Shown: positions 1 through 8,348 of the stretch, in pieces | How the letters are laid out: every line of letters starts with the position of its first letter | Position numbering within the stretch: position 1 is the first letter of the stretch | Source of the DNA: JAIXWP01 sp041391745 | GTDB taxonomy: Bacteria; Bacteroidota; Bacteroidia; Flavobacteriales_D; Sanyastnellaceae | Length of the DNA stretch: 64,000 nt | Direction of reading: 5' to 3' | NCBI GenBank assembly: GCA_041391745.1 | Contig: JAWKNK010000002.1 | Coordinates: 243,004 to 307,003, forward strand | Translations under genes and position numbers: made by a program | Notes under the pieces: model-generated | Seen by the model: only the letters and a program-made list of their open reading frames with translations | Told to the model about the DNA's origin: nothing | Database searches by the model: none

Positions 1-1359
1 TAAGATAAACTCCATCATTAACAGCTTCTCATTGTCGTCGCTACCTGGGCAATATTTATTGACGATTTCATTGAGCATGGGTACAGCATAAAGCTTAGCC
101 CCCCATTCTTTTGATGAAATATTTCGTTCCAACTCAACTTGATTCTGACCAAACCACTCAATAATTGGGTCGTATGGACTTGGTAATCGCTTTCTTTTGA
201 ATGTGTCTGGATTCGGAAAAATTTGCGGAAACTTCTTTCTAATGCTTTGACCCAAAAGGCGCATGGCTACGAACTGTGGACCTTCTTGCTCGCCTTCATA
301 AACAAGTTCTACTTTGCCCGTTACCGCTGGTATCACTGAAAGCAAATCGTTGATGCGCGCGGTAGTTGTTTTTTCTCCGTTGATTAAAGCTCGAAGTTCT
401 GCGCCGCTTACCAAGTTTTCGTATGCCGAAATAGTCAACCTTGCCGACACCCCGCTTTTATGATCTACGTATTCCGACTCGCGTGCTTCAAAAGCTATCA
501 TTTCGATCAACTCCGCAAGAATTGGTGGAATCACTACGCGCTTCTTTTGCTCTTCTGTCACATTTGCTTCTTGTTGGGTAATAGATTGCGATATTTCAAT
601 CGACTTTGGATAGTGCGTTAGAATTTGCGATTGAATGCGGTCTTTCAACGGAGTGATAATGCTACCGCGGTTGGTATAGTCTTCCGGGTTTGCGGTAAAC
701 ACAAATTGAATATCCAGTTCGAGTCGCAACTGAAAACCTCTGATTTGGATGTCTCCTTCTTGCAAAATATTGAACAGTGCAACTTGAATCCTTGGTTGCA
801 AATCGGGCAATTCATTGATCACAAAAATGCATCGATTGCTTCGAGGAACTAACCCAAAGTGAATTACTCGTTCGTCGCTGTAGTTCAATTTCAAATTGGC
901 TGCCTTAATAGGATCCACATCCCCAATCAAATCAGCTATGGTAACATCCGGTGTTGCCAGTTTTTCTACATATCTATTCGATCTATGCAGCCAATCAATT
1001 GGAGTTTTGTTGCCCATTTCAGCAATCAAATCTTTCGCAAATCGACTGATTGGATTCAACGGATCATCGTTGAGTTCGCTTCCTTTTACAATTGGAATGT
1101 ACTCATCCAAAAGGGTGGTAAGTGCTCGGGCAATTCTCGTTTTTGCTTGTCCACGGAGTCCAAGTAAATTCATACTATGACCACTCAAGATGGCACGTTG
1201 AATATCTGGAATTACCGTTTCTTCATATCCTAAAATGCCTGGGAAAATTTCTTCGCCACTTTGCAATTTTGAAATCAAATTTTTTCTCAATTCTTCAGCG
1301 ATTGATTGAGAGGTGTATTTCGATTTTTTAAGTTCTCCGAGAGTACTTGGTTTGCTCAT
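1..1359 (-). CDS. MoxR/ChlI-like AAA+ ATPase, 3' end outside the window
   Basis: I translated 453 codons from the ATG at 1359 to the window edge with no stop, so the C-terminus is missing. Residues 67-74 (GLRGQAKT) form a MoxR-style Walker A, and a Walker B-like strand reads CIFVINELPDLQ, with Asn where Asp is usual. This matches the magnesium-chelatase-subunit-I-like ATPases that pair with von Willebrand A proteins in Bacteroidota. Such pairs act as metal-insertion or protein-remodelling chaperones; no pigment genes are near, so true Mg-chelatase activity is unlikely. The gene begins one base after the stop of the VWA gene, so the two are co-transcribed and probably form a complex. Confidence 0.85.
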   Translation of the reverse strand, partial: MSKPSTLGELKKSKYTSQSIAEELRKNLISKLQSGEEIFPGILGYEETVIPDIQRAILSGHSMNLLGLRGQAKTRIARALTTLLDEYIPIVKGSELNDDPLNPISRFAKDLIAEMGNKTPIDWLHRSNRYVEKLATPDVTIADLIGDVDPIKAANLKLNYSDERVIHFGLVPRSNRCIFVINELPDLQPRIQVALFNILQEGDIQIRGFQLRLELDIQFVFTANPEDYTNRGSIITPLKDRIQSQILTHYPKSIEISQSITQQEANVTEEQKKRVVIPPILAELIEMIAFEARESEYVDHKSGVSARLTISAYENLVSGAELRALINGEKTTTARINDLLSVIPAVTGKVELVYEGEQEGPQFVAMRLLGQSIRKKFPQIFPNPDTFKRKRLPSPYDPIIEWFGQNQVELERNISSKEWGAKLYAVPMLNEIVNKYCPGSDDNEKLLMMEFIL

Positions 1360-1360
1360 A

Positions 1361-2464
1361 TTATCTTCTTCTTTTCCGATTTCTTTCATAGTCAATTAAA
1401 ATTCCATCTCCTAGCCCAGAAAGCCCTGTGAATAAAGCTTTGCCATTATTTGCTTCCGTAAAGTCATCTACAAATTGTTGCAAATAGGGATCGTCTGTTA
1501 GCATGAATGTGGTGATAGGAATACTCGCTTTTCTGCACATGCGAGCGAGGTTCAAACATTTGCCTACAATGTATGGATCGAGGCCAAATGAATTTTTATA
1601 GTACTCACCTCCTTCTTTCAAACAAGAAGGTTTACCATCGGTGATCATAAATATTTGTTTGTTTGAAGACTTTCTTCTTCTCAGAATATCCATTGCCAAT
1701 TCCAAGCCCGCCACGGTATTGGTGTGGAATGGCCCCACTTGCAAATAAGGCAAATCTTTGACCTGTATAGGCCACGCATCATTGCCAAACACCACGATAT
1801 CTAAAGTGTCCTTTGGGTATCGCTTCATGATCAATTCAGAAAGCGCCATTGCCACTTTCTTGGCAGGAGTGATACGATCTTCGCCGTACAGAATCATGGA
1901 GTGTGATATATCAATCATCAACACCGTGGAAGCTTGTGATTTGTTTTCCGTTTCATACACTTCCAGGTCAGCCTCTGTTAAAATAAACTCGTCCGCACCG
2001 TTATTGATTTGTGCATTTCGAAGCGATTCACTCATCAAGATTTGCTCCGGCTTATCGCCAAATACAAACGGTCTTGTCATTTCCGTTGCTTCATCACCTC
2101 CACCAGTAAACTTCGTTTTGTGGCCACTTTTGCCCGCCTTTTTCATTTTACCAAAAAGCTGTTCTAAAGCTCTCTGACGAATGGCTTGCTCTGCCTTTCC
2201 GGTAATTTTTATACCACCAACACTCCCTTTTTTAAATTCCTCTTTTATAAAACCTTTACGCAACAACTCTTGCTCAAAGTCTGTGCGTGAATAATTTTCA
2301 GGGAAAATGGGTTGTTGCTTATCAATTTCCTCCATCCAATCTAGGGTGTCTAGCGGGTCACCGTTGGTATAGTTGAGCAATTCGAGAAATAATGGCAAAA
2401 GTCTTTCGAAGGGAGATCTCTTATCTTCCTCTGGAATAAATTCTGAAAAACGAAATCCTATCAT
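1361..2464 (-). CDS. VWA-domain (CoxE/ChlD-like) partner protein
   Basis: 367 residues. The C-terminal half is a von Willebrand factor A domain with a MIDAS motif DISHS (DxSxS) near residue 186 and the later MITDGKPS strand of the fold. The N-terminal half is helical and resembles no catalytic family I recognise. The protein ends in a basic tail (NRKRRR). It is encoded directly upstream of the MoxR-like ATPase with a one-base gap. In characterised MoxR-VWA pairs the VWA protein binds metal and client proteins while the ATPase drives remodelling. The substrate here cannot be told from the sequence. Confidence 0.85.
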   Translation of the reverse strand: MIGFRFSEFIPEEDKRSPFERLLPLFLELLNYTNGDPLDTLDWMEEIDKQQPIFPENYSRTDFEQELLRKGFIKEEFKKGSVGGIKITGKAEQAIRQRALEQLFGKMKKAGKSGHKTKFTGGGDEATEMTRPFVFGDKPEQILMSESLRNAQINNGADEFILTEADLEVYETENKSQASTVLMIDISHSMILYGEDRITPAKKVAMALSELIMKRYPKDTLDIVVFGNDAWPIQVKDLPYLQVGPFHTNTVAGLELAMDILRRRKSSNKQIFMITDGKPSCLKEGGEYYKNSFGLDPYIVGKCLNLARMCRKASIPITTFMLTDDPYLQQFVDDFTEANNGKALFTGLSGLGDGILIDYERNRKRRR

Positions 2465-2547
2465 GTTGAGCTGTGAGGCGGTCGAAAGTAATTCAAACCT
2501 CGAAGAGAAACTAATTGTTCACGTTTATTCACACATTAAGCTTTCAT

Positions 2548-2555
2548 TATATTAG
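2548..2555 (+). promoter_or_regulatory. -7 promoter box, 4 nt before the GTG of the histidine kinase gene
   Basis: TATATTAG matches the Bacteroidota -7 consensus TAnnTTTG at 7 of 8 positions (at the six fixed bases only the A at position 7 differs). It sits 4 nt before the GTG at 2560. This argues for GTG 2560 over the upstream ATG at 2515, which would lie outside the transcript. Confidence 0.5.
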
Positions 2556-2559
2556 CCAC

Positions 2560-4053
2560 GTGAACTTATACAGCAATAAGCAACGTTGGAAAATCTTCTT
2601 GTTTACAATAGCGATGGTTATTGTAGGCATTACGCTATGGTACAGCAATCACATTGCCGAGCGCATCAGAGAAGGTGAAAGGGAAAAAGTAAAACTGTGG
2701 AGTGAGGCTATCGAACGACGTGCAGAGCTGGTGTCGTTTACTGAAGAGCTTTTCGACAATCTTCGAGATGAAGAAAGAAAAAAGGCAAATCTCCTTGCAA
2801 AGGCGTATCAAATTTTGAGCGACCCTACCGATCAAAATGATTTGACTTTTGTAACAGATTTCATTTGGGGCAATTCGACCATTCCTATTTTAATTTATGA
2901 TGAAAAGGGAAGGTTGAGCAACTCTGCAAACATTCCCGAAAACAGAGCCAATGACAACGACTATATTGATTCGCTTTATCAGGTAATGAAAACCAAATAC
3001 GAGCCTATCAAATTTCCTGAAGTTGGTTTGAAAGTGTATTACAACGACAGTTATATTTTCATGGAGTTGCAGCACACTATGGATGACTTGATCAATAGTT
3101 TTATTTCTGAAACTGTAATCAATTCGGCGAGTGTACCAGTGATTGTAACCGATAGCACTCAAAAGAATATTCTGCGATTTGGGAATATCGATACACTCGC
3201 TTTTTCTACGCACGATTTGCGATTGAATAAAATCGCTTCTATGAAAAATGACAATCCGCCCATCGAGATCAATCTTCCTGGTCAGGGTAAGCAATTCATT
3301 TTTTATGAAGACTCTGAAGTGCTTAAGCAATTGCAAAATTTCCCGATTTTACAGTTGATTTTAATTGGTGTTTTCTTGGTGGTAGCCTATCTCATTTTTT
3401 CTACTTTCAGAAAAGCAGAACAGAATCAAGTTTGGGTTGGTATGGCGAAAGAAACGGCTCACCAATTGGGAACTCCGCTATCATCATTGATGGCTTGGAG
3501 TTCACTGCTTGAGGCGCAGGGAGTGGACCAGAGCACGATGGTCGAGTTGAATAAAGACATTGAACGACTGAATACAATAACCGATCGTTTTTCTAAAATT
3601 GGTAGTGTCCCGGAACTTCAAAACACCGATTTGTATGATGCTGTGAAGGGCGCGTTCGACTATTTAGAAGGACGTGTAAGCCGCAGGGTAAGCTTTAGTA
3701 TCCTCAATGAAACGCCGACGACTATCGCAGCACTTAACCTTCCTTTGTTCGGATGGGTGATTGAAAATCTTGTAAAAAATGCCGTAGATGCAATGGACGG
3801 TGAGGGTTCGCTAACTGCTCGCGTGTTTACAGAAAATGGTTCTCCTATAGTAGAGATTACAGATACAGGTAAAGGTGTTCCAAAGAATAAATGGAAAACC
3901 ATATTCCAACCGGGCTATACCACCAAAAAACGCGGATGGGGATTGGGCTTGAGTTTGGTAAAACGTATTATTGAAAATTACCACAATGGCCGCATTTTCA
4001 TCAAACATAGTGAAGCCAACGTGGGAACTACTTTTCGCATTGAGTTAACGTAA
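2560..4053 (+). CDS. Two-TM sensor histidine kinase
   Basis: 497 residues from GTG 2560. The N-terminus VNLYSNKQRW is typical of this Flavobacteriia kinase family, and the promoter box just upstream supports the GTG. There is a TM segment near residues 10-28, a sensor domain of about 240 residues with a coiled-coil start, and a second TM near residues 263-285. The kinase core follows: H-box ETAHQLGTPLSSL, N-box IENLVKNAVDAM, G1 DTGKGVP and G2 RGWGLGLSLVKRI. It is a membrane-bound autokinase that would phosphorylate an unlinked response regulator, as none is adjacent. Its ligand is unknown. It is divergent from the VWA/MoxR operon. Confidence 0.85.
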   Translation: MNLYSNKQRWKIFLFTIAMVIVGITLWYSNHIAERIREGEREKVKLWSEAIERRAELVSFTEELFDNLRDEERKKANLLAKAYQILSDPTDQNDLTFVTDFIWGNSTIPILIYDEKGRLSNSANIPENRANDNDYIDSLYQVMKTKYEPIKFPEVGLKVYYNDSYIFMELQHTMDDLINSFISETVINSASVPVIVTDSTQKNILRFGNIDTLAFSTHDLRLNKIASMKNDNPPIEINLPGQGKQFIFYEDSEVLKQLQNFPILQLILIGVFLVVAYLIFSTFRKAEQNQVWVGMAKETAHQLGTPLSSLMAWSSLLEAQGVDQSTMVELNKDIERLNTITDRFSKIGSVPELQNTDLYDAVKGAFDYLEGRVSRRVSFSILNETPTTIAALNLPLFGWVIENLVKNAVDAMDGEGSLTARVFTENGSPIVEITDTGKGVPKNKWKTIFQPGYTTKKRGWGLGLSLVKRIIENYHNGRIFIKHSEANVGTTFRIELT

Positions 4054-4088
4054 AACGACAAGGATTCAAGTAGACAAGGATTCAATTC

Positions 4089-4607
4089 TCAATTCTCGAA
4101 GGATGAATAAGGAATTTGGAATGTCATTATATAATCATTCATGTAATATCCATTGCCGATGTGTACATCGACTTCTTCAACTACTTTGAACTGCATTCGA
4201 TCATAGAAAGTTTTGGCTTTGTTGAATCGATTTACATTAAGTGATAAGGACTTTCCGTTTTGCTTTTTTACCTCCGAAATAACATTCTCAAGAAGTGATT
4301 TTCCCGCTCCTATGCCTTGAATAGTAGGGAGGACGTAAATCTTATGCAGTTTAAATTCGTGAGGTTCAATTTCAGAATATGAGGCAAAACCAATAGGTGT
4401 ATTTCCATCATACATCAAAATGAAAACACATCCTTCCTCTTCCATCTGACGCTTCAATGATGCTTCACTATACATCATTTCCAACATGTAATTGATTTGT
4501 TCTTCGCTTAAAATTTCACGATAGGTTTGCGGCCAAACTTGCAAATTCAATTCTTGAATTAGAGGAATGTCAGAAGTATTCGCAAATCGGAATTTGAAAT
4601 TAGCCAT
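4089..4607 (-). CDS. GNAT-family N-acetyltransferase
   Basis: 172 residues with the GNAT fold. The acetyl-CoA pyrophosphate loop is visible as VLPTIQGIGAGKSLL (Q/R-x-x-G-x-G/A) near residues 92-106, and strand beta-5 as SLSLNVNRFNKAKTFYDR. The C-terminal part resembles RimI/YhbS-type small-molecule or protein acetyltransferases. The substrate is not predictable. It is last in an operon with the outer-membrane barrel gene and miaE, and its start overlaps the end of miaE by 8 bp, which indicates translational coupling. Confidence 0.85.
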   Translation of the reverse strand: MANFKFRFANTSDIPLIQELNLQVWPQTYREILSEEQINYMLEMMYSEASLKRQMEEEGCVFILMYDGNTPIGFASYSEIEPHEFKLHKIYVLPTIQGIGAGKSLLENVISEVKKQNGKSLSLNVNRFNKAKTFYDRMQFKVVEEVDVHIGNGYYMNDYIMTFQIPYSSFEN

Positions 4608-5199
4608 GCATCGTTTCTTTTTTCCCGTACTTTTCCATCAATGACGCTTCGAAATCAAGAAACTCATTCCATCGTTTATCCACATCTACACCCGTTCCAT
4701 ATTTGCGGGCATAGCCCAGAAAAGTGGTATAATGTTCGGCCTCAGAAGCCATTAGATCATAGTAAAAACCGCGTAAGTTTTCGTCTGCAATGTTTTCAGA
4801 AAGCAACCGAAAACGTTCGCAACTTCTTGCTTCGATCATCGCTGCAAACAGCATGCGATCTACAAAAATTTGATGTTTATTTCCGCCCTGCATTATAAAT
4901 GAAGCAAGGTCGTGAACGTATGTATCTTTACGTTCACGACCTAATTGCATTCCTCTTTTAATTAGCTCTTGGTGCACCATTCCGAAGTGTTCCATTTCTT
5001 CTTGAGAAATGCGAACCATATCGTCCACCAAGTCGGGATATTCAGGGTATCTCACTATCGTAGAAATAGCATTGCTCGCTGCTTTTTGTTCGCAGTAGGC
5101 GTGATCCGTAAGGATTTCTTCAATGTTTTTTTCTACAATGTTTACCCATCTAGGGTCAGTAGCCAAGCGCAAGCCGAGCATTACTTTTTTCTTTTCCAT
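4600..5199 (-). CDS. miaE: tRNA-(ms2io6A37)-hydroxylase
   Basis: 199 residues, all helical. Two ferritin-like ExxH motifs are visible (EMEH and EAEH), with further carboxylates in EARSCERF; together they make a di-iron site. The family hydroxylates 2-methylthio-N6-isopentenyladenosine at tRNA position 37 using O2. Length and motifs agree with full-length MiaE. The gene starts 6 bp after the outer-membrane barrel gene and overlaps the GNAT gene by 8 bp. Confidence 0.9.
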   Translation of the reverse strand: MEKKKVMLGLRLATDPRWVNIVEKNIEEILTDHAYCEQKAASNAISTIVRYPEYPDLVDDMVRISQEEMEHFGMVHQELIKRGMQLGRERKDTYVHDLASFIMQGGNKHQIFVDRMLFAAMIEARSCERFRLLSENIADENLRGFYYDLMASEAEHYTTFLGYARKYGTGVDVDKRWNEFLDFEASLMEKYGKKETMHG

Positions 5200-5205
5200 A
5201 AAAAA

Positions 5206-5751
5206 TTATAACCAGAAACTAACTCCAAGTCTACCAGCACTCATTACAGTTCCACCAGCGAGTTGAAGATTCAAAGATAACTTACCTGGCTTTACGTGAT
5301 AGCGGCCCCCGATTAATCCGGAAATTCCTGCGCCACCCAAGCCAGATCCGCTGTACTCAACGGTACCATATTTATTATCCACAAGTCTTGTACGCCAAAC
5401 ATAGTATTCCGCTTGAATACCAGCATATAAGTCAAAATCACTTGGGAGGTCAATGAGGTTGTCGAAATAATAATTCCCCGCGATTTGCAATCCGAGGATA
5501 TTATGTCTCCACCCTATTCTCTGGCCTGGTAAGTAATAATACCTTTCTACACGGGATTGATAAGACCCACCTACGGATAAGGTAAAATCATTGGCAATTG
5601 GAAATTCGAAGTTGGCATAAATCGGCACACCCCATCCAGAAAGTCCTACTCCAGCATTGAGAAATTTCTGATCTGGTCCACCTTGAGCTAACAAATTGTT
5701 TGAGGAGATCCCTAATACAATTAGGGCGATAAAGAGCACTAACTTTTTCAT
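5206..5751 (-). CDS. Small outer-membrane beta-barrel protein
   Basis: 181 residues from ATG 5751, chosen because it begins a clean signal peptide (MKKLVLFIALIVLG...LLAQ). The mature part alternates short amphipathic strands rich in Gly, Tyr and Phe, and ends in an aromatic-hydrophobic strand (LGVSFWL), as expected of an 8-10-strand barrel. The function is unknown. A -7 box on the minus strand at 5776-5783 would give a leader of about 20 nt. It is first in an operon with miaE and a GNAT gene; the link between them is not obvious. Confidence 0.7.
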   Translation of the reverse strand: MKKLVLFIALIVLGISSNNLLAQGGPDQKFLNAGVGLSGWGVPIYANFEFPIANDFTLSVGGSYQSRVERYYYLPGQRIGWRHNILGLQIAGNYYFDNLIDLPSDFDLYAGIQAEYYVWRTRLVDNKYGTVEYSGSGLGGAGISGLIGGRYHVKPGKLSLNLQLAGGTVMSAGRLGVSFWL

Positions 5752-5775
5752 AACGTGAGGGTTTTTGAGGTTGTA

Positions 5776-5783
5776 CAAATGTA
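5776..5783 (-). promoter_or_regulatory. -7 promoter box of the barrel-miaE-GNAT operon
   Basis: Read on the minus strand, TACATTTG is a perfect TAnnTTTG box 24 bp before the ATG at 5751. Confidence 0.5.
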
Positions 5784-5897
5784 ACCATAATATAGCCAAA
5801 ATATTCTGTAAAGCGCATCTAACGCGGTTTTAAAAAAAGTTAATTGACCAATAAGCAACTTTACTTCAGACCAAATTTTCCTTACTCCAATCATCCC

Positions 5898-5905
5898 TAT
5901 CTTTG
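5898..5905 (+). promoter_or_regulatory. -7 promoter box abutting rnr
   Basis: TATCTTTG, a perfect TAnnTTTG match, ends 5 nt before the rnr ATG. Transcription should therefore start at or within a few bases of the start codon. Confidence 0.55.
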
Positions 5906-5910
5906 CTCCA

Positions 5911-8160
5911 ATGGCAAAAAAGAAGAAAAAAGGCTATGGCTCTTTTAAAGAAGAGCTTCGCAAAGAAATCATTCATGTATTTCAGAAATCCGGTCAGAAA
6001 GCACTCAACTATAAACAAGTGGCTTCTGAATTGGACATTTCTGACAGTGGGATCAGAATGCTCATTCACGACATTCTGGAAGCGGAGGTGATGGATGGTA
6101 CATTGAAGGAAGTAGAGAGAGGAAAGTATATTCTCACAAAACAGTCGGTATTTAGTGTTCAAGGGACGATTGAAATCAATCGCTTTGAAAAAGGATATGT
6201 CACAGTAGAAGGTGAAGCACGCGACATCGAAATTCCAAAAGGAAAAACTGGTTTTGCCCTCAATGGAGATTTGGTTGAAATTACATTTAATCCTCATGCT
6301 AGAAGAAAGCAAGGTGAAGTGATTCGCGTGGTTCAAAGATCGAAGCACCAATTTGTTGGAGTATTAAAGCAAGAGTCCGTTGGAATGTTTATGATTCCTA
6401 GCGACAAGAAAGTCCACGTTCATTTTTTCATCTCAAAAGAACAAATGAATGGAGGAAAAGATGGCGATAAAGTTTTGGTAAAAATTCTCGATTGGGACAG
6501 ACCAGGATCTAGCCCTTTCGGTAGAGTGGAAGAAGTATTTGGAAGACCTGGAGATCACAAAGCTGAGATGCATTCTATCATTGCTGAGTTTGAACTTCCT
6601 TATCATTTTCCAAAACATCTTGAAGAAATTGCTAATCGAATTGATAGTGGTATTACTCCAAAAGAAATTTCGAGAAGACGAGACTTTAGAGAAATTACAA
6701 CTTTCACCATAGACCCGTTTGATGCAAAGGATTTTGATGATGCGTTGAGCATTCAAAAATTGGATAATGGAAATTACGAGGTAGGTGTTCACATTGCCGA
6801 TGTGAGTTTTTACCTCACTCCAAATAGTCCACTTGAACCAGAGGCTTTTGATCGTGCAACATCGGTTTACCTTGTGGATCGCACCATTCCAATGCTTCCG
6901 GAGCGGCTGTCCAACTTCTTGTGCTCGTTGAGACCGCATGAAGAAAAGCTTTGTTTCAGTGCCGTTTTTGAATTGAATGAAGAAGCAGAAGTGGTTTCTG
7001 AATGGTACGGAAGAACAGTAATCTTCAGTGATCGCCGATTCACATACGAAGAAGCACAAGCAATTATTGAAGGTGAAGAAGGCGATTTCAAAGAGGAAAT
7101 CCTGACGCTCGATCGACTTGCCAAAAAAATGCGTGCGGATCGCTTCGACAACGGAGCCGTTGATTTCAGCAGCGAAGAAGTGAAATTTAATTTGGACGAC
7201 AATGGTGTGCCAACTGGGGTGTACATCAAAAAGATGAAAGATTCCAATCAATTGATTGAAGAGTTTATGTTGTTGGCCAACAAAAAAGTGGCTGCCTTTA
7301 TTGGCGACACGAGTTTGCCATTCAATCATACATCAAAGCCAAAAACTTTTGTTTATCGTGTGCACGATGAACCTCAGGAAGACAAAATTGAACAACTCAG
7401 AAAGTTTGTAAAACAATTGGGTTATAAATTGGGTAAGCCTTCTGGCAAAGGCAATGGCGCTGTAATCAAAGATTTACTCAAAGCAGTAGAGGGTCAACCA
7501 GAAGAAAGTGTGATTCAAACGATGGCGATTCGTTCGATGGCCAAAGCTGAATACAGCACACACAATGTGGGACACTTTGGATTGGCATTCGATTTTTACA
7601 CCCACTTTACCTCACCTATTCGAAGATATCCGGATGTGATGGTGCATCGATTGTTGCAGCATTATCTCGACAAAGGAAAGCCTGTTGATGAAGGAGAGTA
7701 TGAAATGAAGTGTCGCCATAGCAGTGCAATGGAAAAGCGCGCAGCTGAGGCCGAGCGCGCTTCTATAAAGTACAAGCAAGTAGAATATATGTTAGCTCGC
7801 AAGGGTCAAGTGTTTGAAGGTGTTATTTCTGGTCTTGCCGATTGGGGAATTTATGTGGAAGAAAAGGAAAGCAAGTGCGAAGGACTGGTGTCTCTGAATA
7901 CATTGGAAAACGACTATTACAGCTTCGATCCTGATCGTTATGTGGTGTACGGCGCACGCACCAAACAGGAGTATCACATGGGCGATGAAATCATGTTTGT
8001 GATGGTGGATGGAGATATTCAACAGCGCACATTGGATTATGAAATTGCTGACAACCGCAAAACATTCAAGTCACAGCGCCCAGAAAACAAACGCAGCAGT
8101 GGTCCTAAAAAGACATTTTCTCAGAAAGCACGAGGCAATTCGAAGAAAAAGCGTCGATGA
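5911..8160 (+). CDS. rnr: Ribonuclease R
   Basis: 749 residues, typical length. The order is a basic N-terminus (AKKKKKG), winged helix (about 20-80), cold-shock OB folds (about 80-230), RNB catalytic domain (about 250-580) and a C-terminal S1 domain (about 635-720, GQVFEGVISGLADWGIYVEE), followed by a Lys/Arg-rich tail. The catalytic RNB signature TIDPFDAKDFDDALSI carries the metal-binding aspartates. It is a processive 3'-5' exoribonuclease for structured RNA, acting in the cytosol in rRNA and mRNA decay. The promoter box directly abuts the start codon. It is monocistronic and followed by a tRNA gene. Confidence 0.95.
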   Translation: MAKKKKKGYGSFKEELRKEIIHVFQKSGQKALNYKQVASELDISDSGIRMLIHDILEAEVMDGTLKEVERGKYILTKQSVFSVQGTIEINRFEKGYVTVEGEARDIEIPKGKTGFALNGDLVEITFNPHARRKQGEVIRVVQRSKHQFVGVLKQESVGMFMIPSDKKVHVHFFISKEQMNGGKDGDKVLVKILDWDRPGSSPFGRVEEVFGRPGDHKAEMHSIIAEFELPYHFPKHLEEIANRIDSGITPKEISRRRDFREITTFTIDPFDAKDFDDALSIQKLDNGNYEVGVHIADVSFYLTPNSPLEPEAFDRATSVYLVDRTIPMLPERLSNFLCSLRPHEEKLCFSAVFELNEEAEVVSEWYGRTVIFSDRRFTYEEAQAIIEGEEGDFKEEILTLDRLAKKMRADRFDNGAVDFSSEEVKFNLDDNGVPTGVYIKKMKDSNQLIEEFMLLANKKVAAFIGDTSLPFNHTSKPKTFVYRVHDEPQEDKIEQLRKFVKQLGYKLGKPSGKGNGAVIKDLLKAVEGQPEESVIQTMAIRSMAKAEYSTHNVGHFGLAFDFYTHFTSPIRRYPDVMVHRLLQHYLDKGKPVDEGEYEMKCRHSSAMEKRAAEAERASIKYKQVEYMLARKGQVFEGVISGLADWGIYVEEKESKCEGLVSLNTLENDYYSFDPDRYVVYGARTKQEYHMGDEIMFVMVDGDIQQRTLDYEIADNRKTFKSQRPENKRSSGPKKTFSQKARGNSKKKRR

Positions 8161-8185
8161 ATTGCAATATTTAACAAAGGCATAT

Positions 8186-8193
8186 TACATTTG
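8186..8193 (+). promoter_or_regulatory. -7 promoter box of the CAT-anticodon tRNA
   Basis: TACATTTG, a perfect TAnnTTTG box, lies 18 bp upstream of the mature tRNA 5' end. An ATTG at 8161-8164 could serve as the -33 element. Confidence 0.5.
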
Positions 8194-8211
8194 CCGCCCC
8201 ATTAAGGGATT

Positions 8212-8285
8212 GCGCCTATAGCTCAGTCGGTTAGAGCAACAGACTCATAATCTGTGGGTCCCTGGTTCGAGCCCAGGTGGGCGCA
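8212..8285 (+). tRNA. tRNA with CAT anticodon (Met elongator or Ile2)
   Basis: The 74-nt cloverleaf has acceptor arms GCGCCTA and TGGGCGC, a D-arm with AGCTCAGTCGGTTAGAGC, an anticodon stem ACAGA/TCTGT around loop CTCATAA, and a T-arm CCTGG/CCAGG with GTTCGAG-type loop. The discriminator is A and CCA is not encoded. CAT could be elongator Met or lysidine-modified Ile2; I cannot separate these by eye. It has its own promoter box and a strong terminator. Confidence 0.93.
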
Positions 8286-8289
8286 CTTG

Positions 8290-8329
8290 AAGACCGTTTC
8301 CAATTGCAAAATGGAAACGGTCTTTTTTT
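8290..8329 (+). terminator. Rho-independent terminator of the CAT tRNA
   Basis: An 11-bp perfect stem, GACCGTTTCCA (8292-8302) with TGGAAACGGTC (8312-8322), is followed by a run of T. The -7 box of the next gene begins 8 bp later. Confidence 0.9.
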
Positions 8330-8336
8330 ATCTTCT

Positions 8337-8344
8337 TATATTTG
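8337..8344 (+). promoter_or_regulatory. -7 promoter box abutting the coiled-coil protein gene
   Basis: TATATTTG, a perfect TAnnTTTG match, ends 4 nt before the ATG at 8349. Confidence 0.55.
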
Positions 8345-8348
8345 AAGT

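Noticed and set aside
1361..2464. True magnesium-chelatase subunit (ChlD)
   Set aside because: No tetrapyrrole or pigment genes nearby; the domain pair matches generic MoxR-VWA systems.
2515..2559. ATG 2515 as start of the histidine kinase
   Set aside because: It lies upstream of the promoter box; relatives start at the residue given by GTG 2560.
6433..7329. A 298-codon antisense frame inside rnr
   Set aside because: Overlaps a clear essential gene and has no family resemblance.
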